Assembly (NCBI RefSeq): GCF_002160765.1
Contig: NZ_NFLF01000001.1
Location: forward strand, 186,001 to 250,000
DNA: 64,000 nt
DNA from: Lachnoclostridium sp. An138
GTDB taxonomy: Bacteria; Bacillota; Clostridia; Lachnospirales; Lachnospiraceae
Reading direction: 5' to 3'
Below, in pieces: positions 62,830 to 64,000 of this stretch; positions within the stretch are counted from its first letter, which is position 1, and every line of letters starts with the position of its first letter. The notes beneath the pieces were generated by a model that saw nothing but the letters and a program-made list of their open reading frames with translations, did no database searches and was not told the DNA's origin. A program made the position numbers and the translations under genes.

Positions 62830-64000
62830 CTATTTATCGTTTGCTGCAGCTACGCCCGGAAGCTCTTTGCCCTCCAGGAACTCCAGAGAAGCTCCGCCGC
62901 CTGTGGAGATGTGAGTCATCTTGTCGCCGAAGCCAAGCGTATTGACAGCTGCCGCGGAATCTCCGCCGCCGATGATGGTCGTCGCGTCGGTCTCAGCCAG
63001 AGACTTGGCCACCGCGATGGTTCCCTTTGCCAGAACCGGATTCTCGAATACACCCATGGGTCCGTTCCATACTACTGTCTTCGCGGACTTCACAGCGTCT
63101 GCATAAGCCTCAGCCGTCTTCGGTCCGATATCCAGTCCCATCATGTCAGCCGGCATAGCCTCTACAGAAACCTCCACAACCTCGATCTCCGCGTCGATGG
63201 GGTTCGGGAATGCCTTTGCGGCTACGGTGTCAACCGGAAGCATCAGATTCTTGCCAAGCTTCTCAGCCTTTGCCATCATTTCCTTGCAGTAATCGATCTT
63301 CTCATCATCTACCAGAGAAGCTCCTACTTCATATCCTTTTGCCTTCAGGAAGGTAAACGCCATTCCGCCGCCAATGATCAGAGTATCGCACTTCTCAAGC
63401 AGGTTGTTGATAACGTTCAGCTTGTCCGCAACCTTTGCTCCGCCTAAGATAGCCACGAACGGACGCTCCGGATTGTTTACTGCGTTTCCGAGGAAATCGA
63501 TCTCTTTCTGCATCAGATATCCTACTACGGAAGTCTTTACATACTGGGTAACGCCTACGTTGGAGCAGTGTGCGCGGTGCGCGGTTCCAAATGCGTCGTT
63601 TACAAATACGTCTGCCAGAGAAGCCAGCTCTTTGGAGAACGCTTCTCCGTTCTTAGTCTCCTCTGCGCGGTAACGGGTGTTCTCCAGAAGAACCACGTCT
63701 CCGTCCTTCATAGCCTCTACAGCAGCTTTCGCGTTCGGTCCTACAACCTCCGGATCAGCGGCAAATTTCACTTCCTGGCCCAGAAGCTCAGACAGTCTCT
63801 TTGCCACCGGCGCCAGAGACAGCTCCGGCTTCGGCTCTCCCTTCGGCTTTCCGAGATGGGAGCAGAGGATTACCTTTCCGCCGTCCGCAATCAGCTTCTT
63901 GATGGTGGGCAGAGCCGCTACCAGACGGTTCTCGTCTGTGATCTTTCCATCCTTCAGCGGTACGTTAAAATCGCATCTTACCAGGACGCGCTGTCCTTTT
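62830..64000 (-). CDS. pgk: phosphoglycerate kinase (partial, N-terminus outside window)
   Basis: Glycolytic kinase transferring phosphate from 1,3-bisphosphoglycerate to ADP. 390 codons including the stop are visible; only about the first ten residues are missing. The visible N-terminal part reads [12 protein letters not shown], with [12 protein letters not shown] and later [13 protein letters not shown]; the C-terminal domain has [12 protein letters not shown] and GGGDSAAAV. The gene runs through the window edge at 64000. Confidence 0.98.
   Translation of the reverse strand, partial: KGQRVLVRCDFNVPLKDGKITDENRLVAALPTIKKLIADGGKVILCSHLGKPKGEPKPELSLAPVAKRLSELLGQEVKFAADPEVVGPNAKAAVEAMKDGDVVLLENTRYRAEETKNGEAFSKELASLADVFVNDAFGTAHRAHCSNVGVTQYVKTSVVGYLMQKEIDFLGNAVNNPERPFVAILGGAKVADKLNVINNLLEKCDTLIIGGGMAFTFLKAKGYEVGASLVDDEKIDYCKEMMAKAEKLGKNLMLPVDTVAAKAFPNPIDAEIEVVEVSVEAMPADMMGLDIGPKTAEAYADAVKSAKTVVWNGPMGVFENPVLAKGTIAVAKSLAETDATTIIGGGDSAAAVNTLGFGDKMTHISTGGGASLEFLEGKELPGVAAANDK

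Noticed and set aside
1-64000. CRISPR array, tRNA or rRNA genes, prophage
   Set aside because: No regularly spaced repeats with unique spacers, cloverleaf or rRNA sequences, or phage structural genes were recognised.

Overview
The window looks like a chromosomal segment of a Gram-positive obligate anaerobe of the Clostridia, most likely a gut Lachnospiraceae. The indications are LL-diaminopimelate aminotransferase (DapL) with DapF, anaerobic ribonucleotide reductase NrdD/NrdG, rubredoxin, a YerC-type TrpR homologue, a glutamine synthetase paired with an ANTAR regulator, a Spo0A-C-like protein, BlaI/BlaR1-type and Bce-type regulation, and strong AGGAGG ribosome sites. No rRNA, tRNA, CRISPR array, prophage or transposase of an insertion sequence was seen.

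Layout. 1-6261 (minus): a sugar utilisation locus. A PfkB sugar kinase and a ROK repressor sit upstream of a second promoter that carries a ROK-like operator. That promoter drives an AlsE/RPE-type epimerase, a SIS-domain phosphohexuloisomerase, a DUF4432 epimerase-like protein, a D-lyxose isomerase and a sugar-binding lipoprotein cut by the window edge. 6312-9303 (minus): an autoregulated BlaI repressor and a BlaR1-like M56 protease with an unusual sensor. 9398-10297: ribokinase. 10390-21927 (minus): a 3,561-residue cell-surface adhesin (vWA, many Cna-B-like domains, six DUF11-like domains), followed directly by an Rpn-family nuclease that appears translationally coupled to it. 22300-26910 (minus): dapL, dapF, ANTAR regulator, glnA with a leader attenuator, yerC. 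27177-27828 (plus): two small membrane proteins. 27878-30644 (minus): KdpE, a short KdpD, an array of 69-bp palindromic repeats, a small membrane protein. 30826-32613 (minus): metA and degV. 32794-40978 (plus): a flavin reductase-like protein, then a two-component system, an ABC ATPase and two paralogous FtsX-type permeases. The same inverted repeat lies in front of the regulator gene and in front of the transporter. 41365-43103: Spo0A-C-like protein and AlaX. 43196-44194: rubredoxin divergent from a Crp/Fnr regulator. 44181-48184 (minus): a three-gene unit of LRR protein, vWA protein and MoxR AAA ATPase. 48350-51205 (plus): nrdD-nrdG under an NrdR-box promoter. 51473-61599: two heterodimeric ABC exporters, two MarR regulators and a MATE exporter. 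61936-64000 (minus): tpiA and pgk (partial).

How parts work together. Each two-subunit exporter pairs one ATPase with an Asp in place of the catalytic Glu with one canonical ATPase. The first is controlled by a 24-bp palindrome at its promoter and carries its own MarR gene. The Bce-like module shows a complete circuit: kinase, regulator, two operators, transporter. The least explained items are the giant adhesin plus nuclease pair, the LRR/vWA/MoxR unit, the sugar operon whose substrate is not obvious, and two structured non-coding elements (30156-30320 and 57808-57938).
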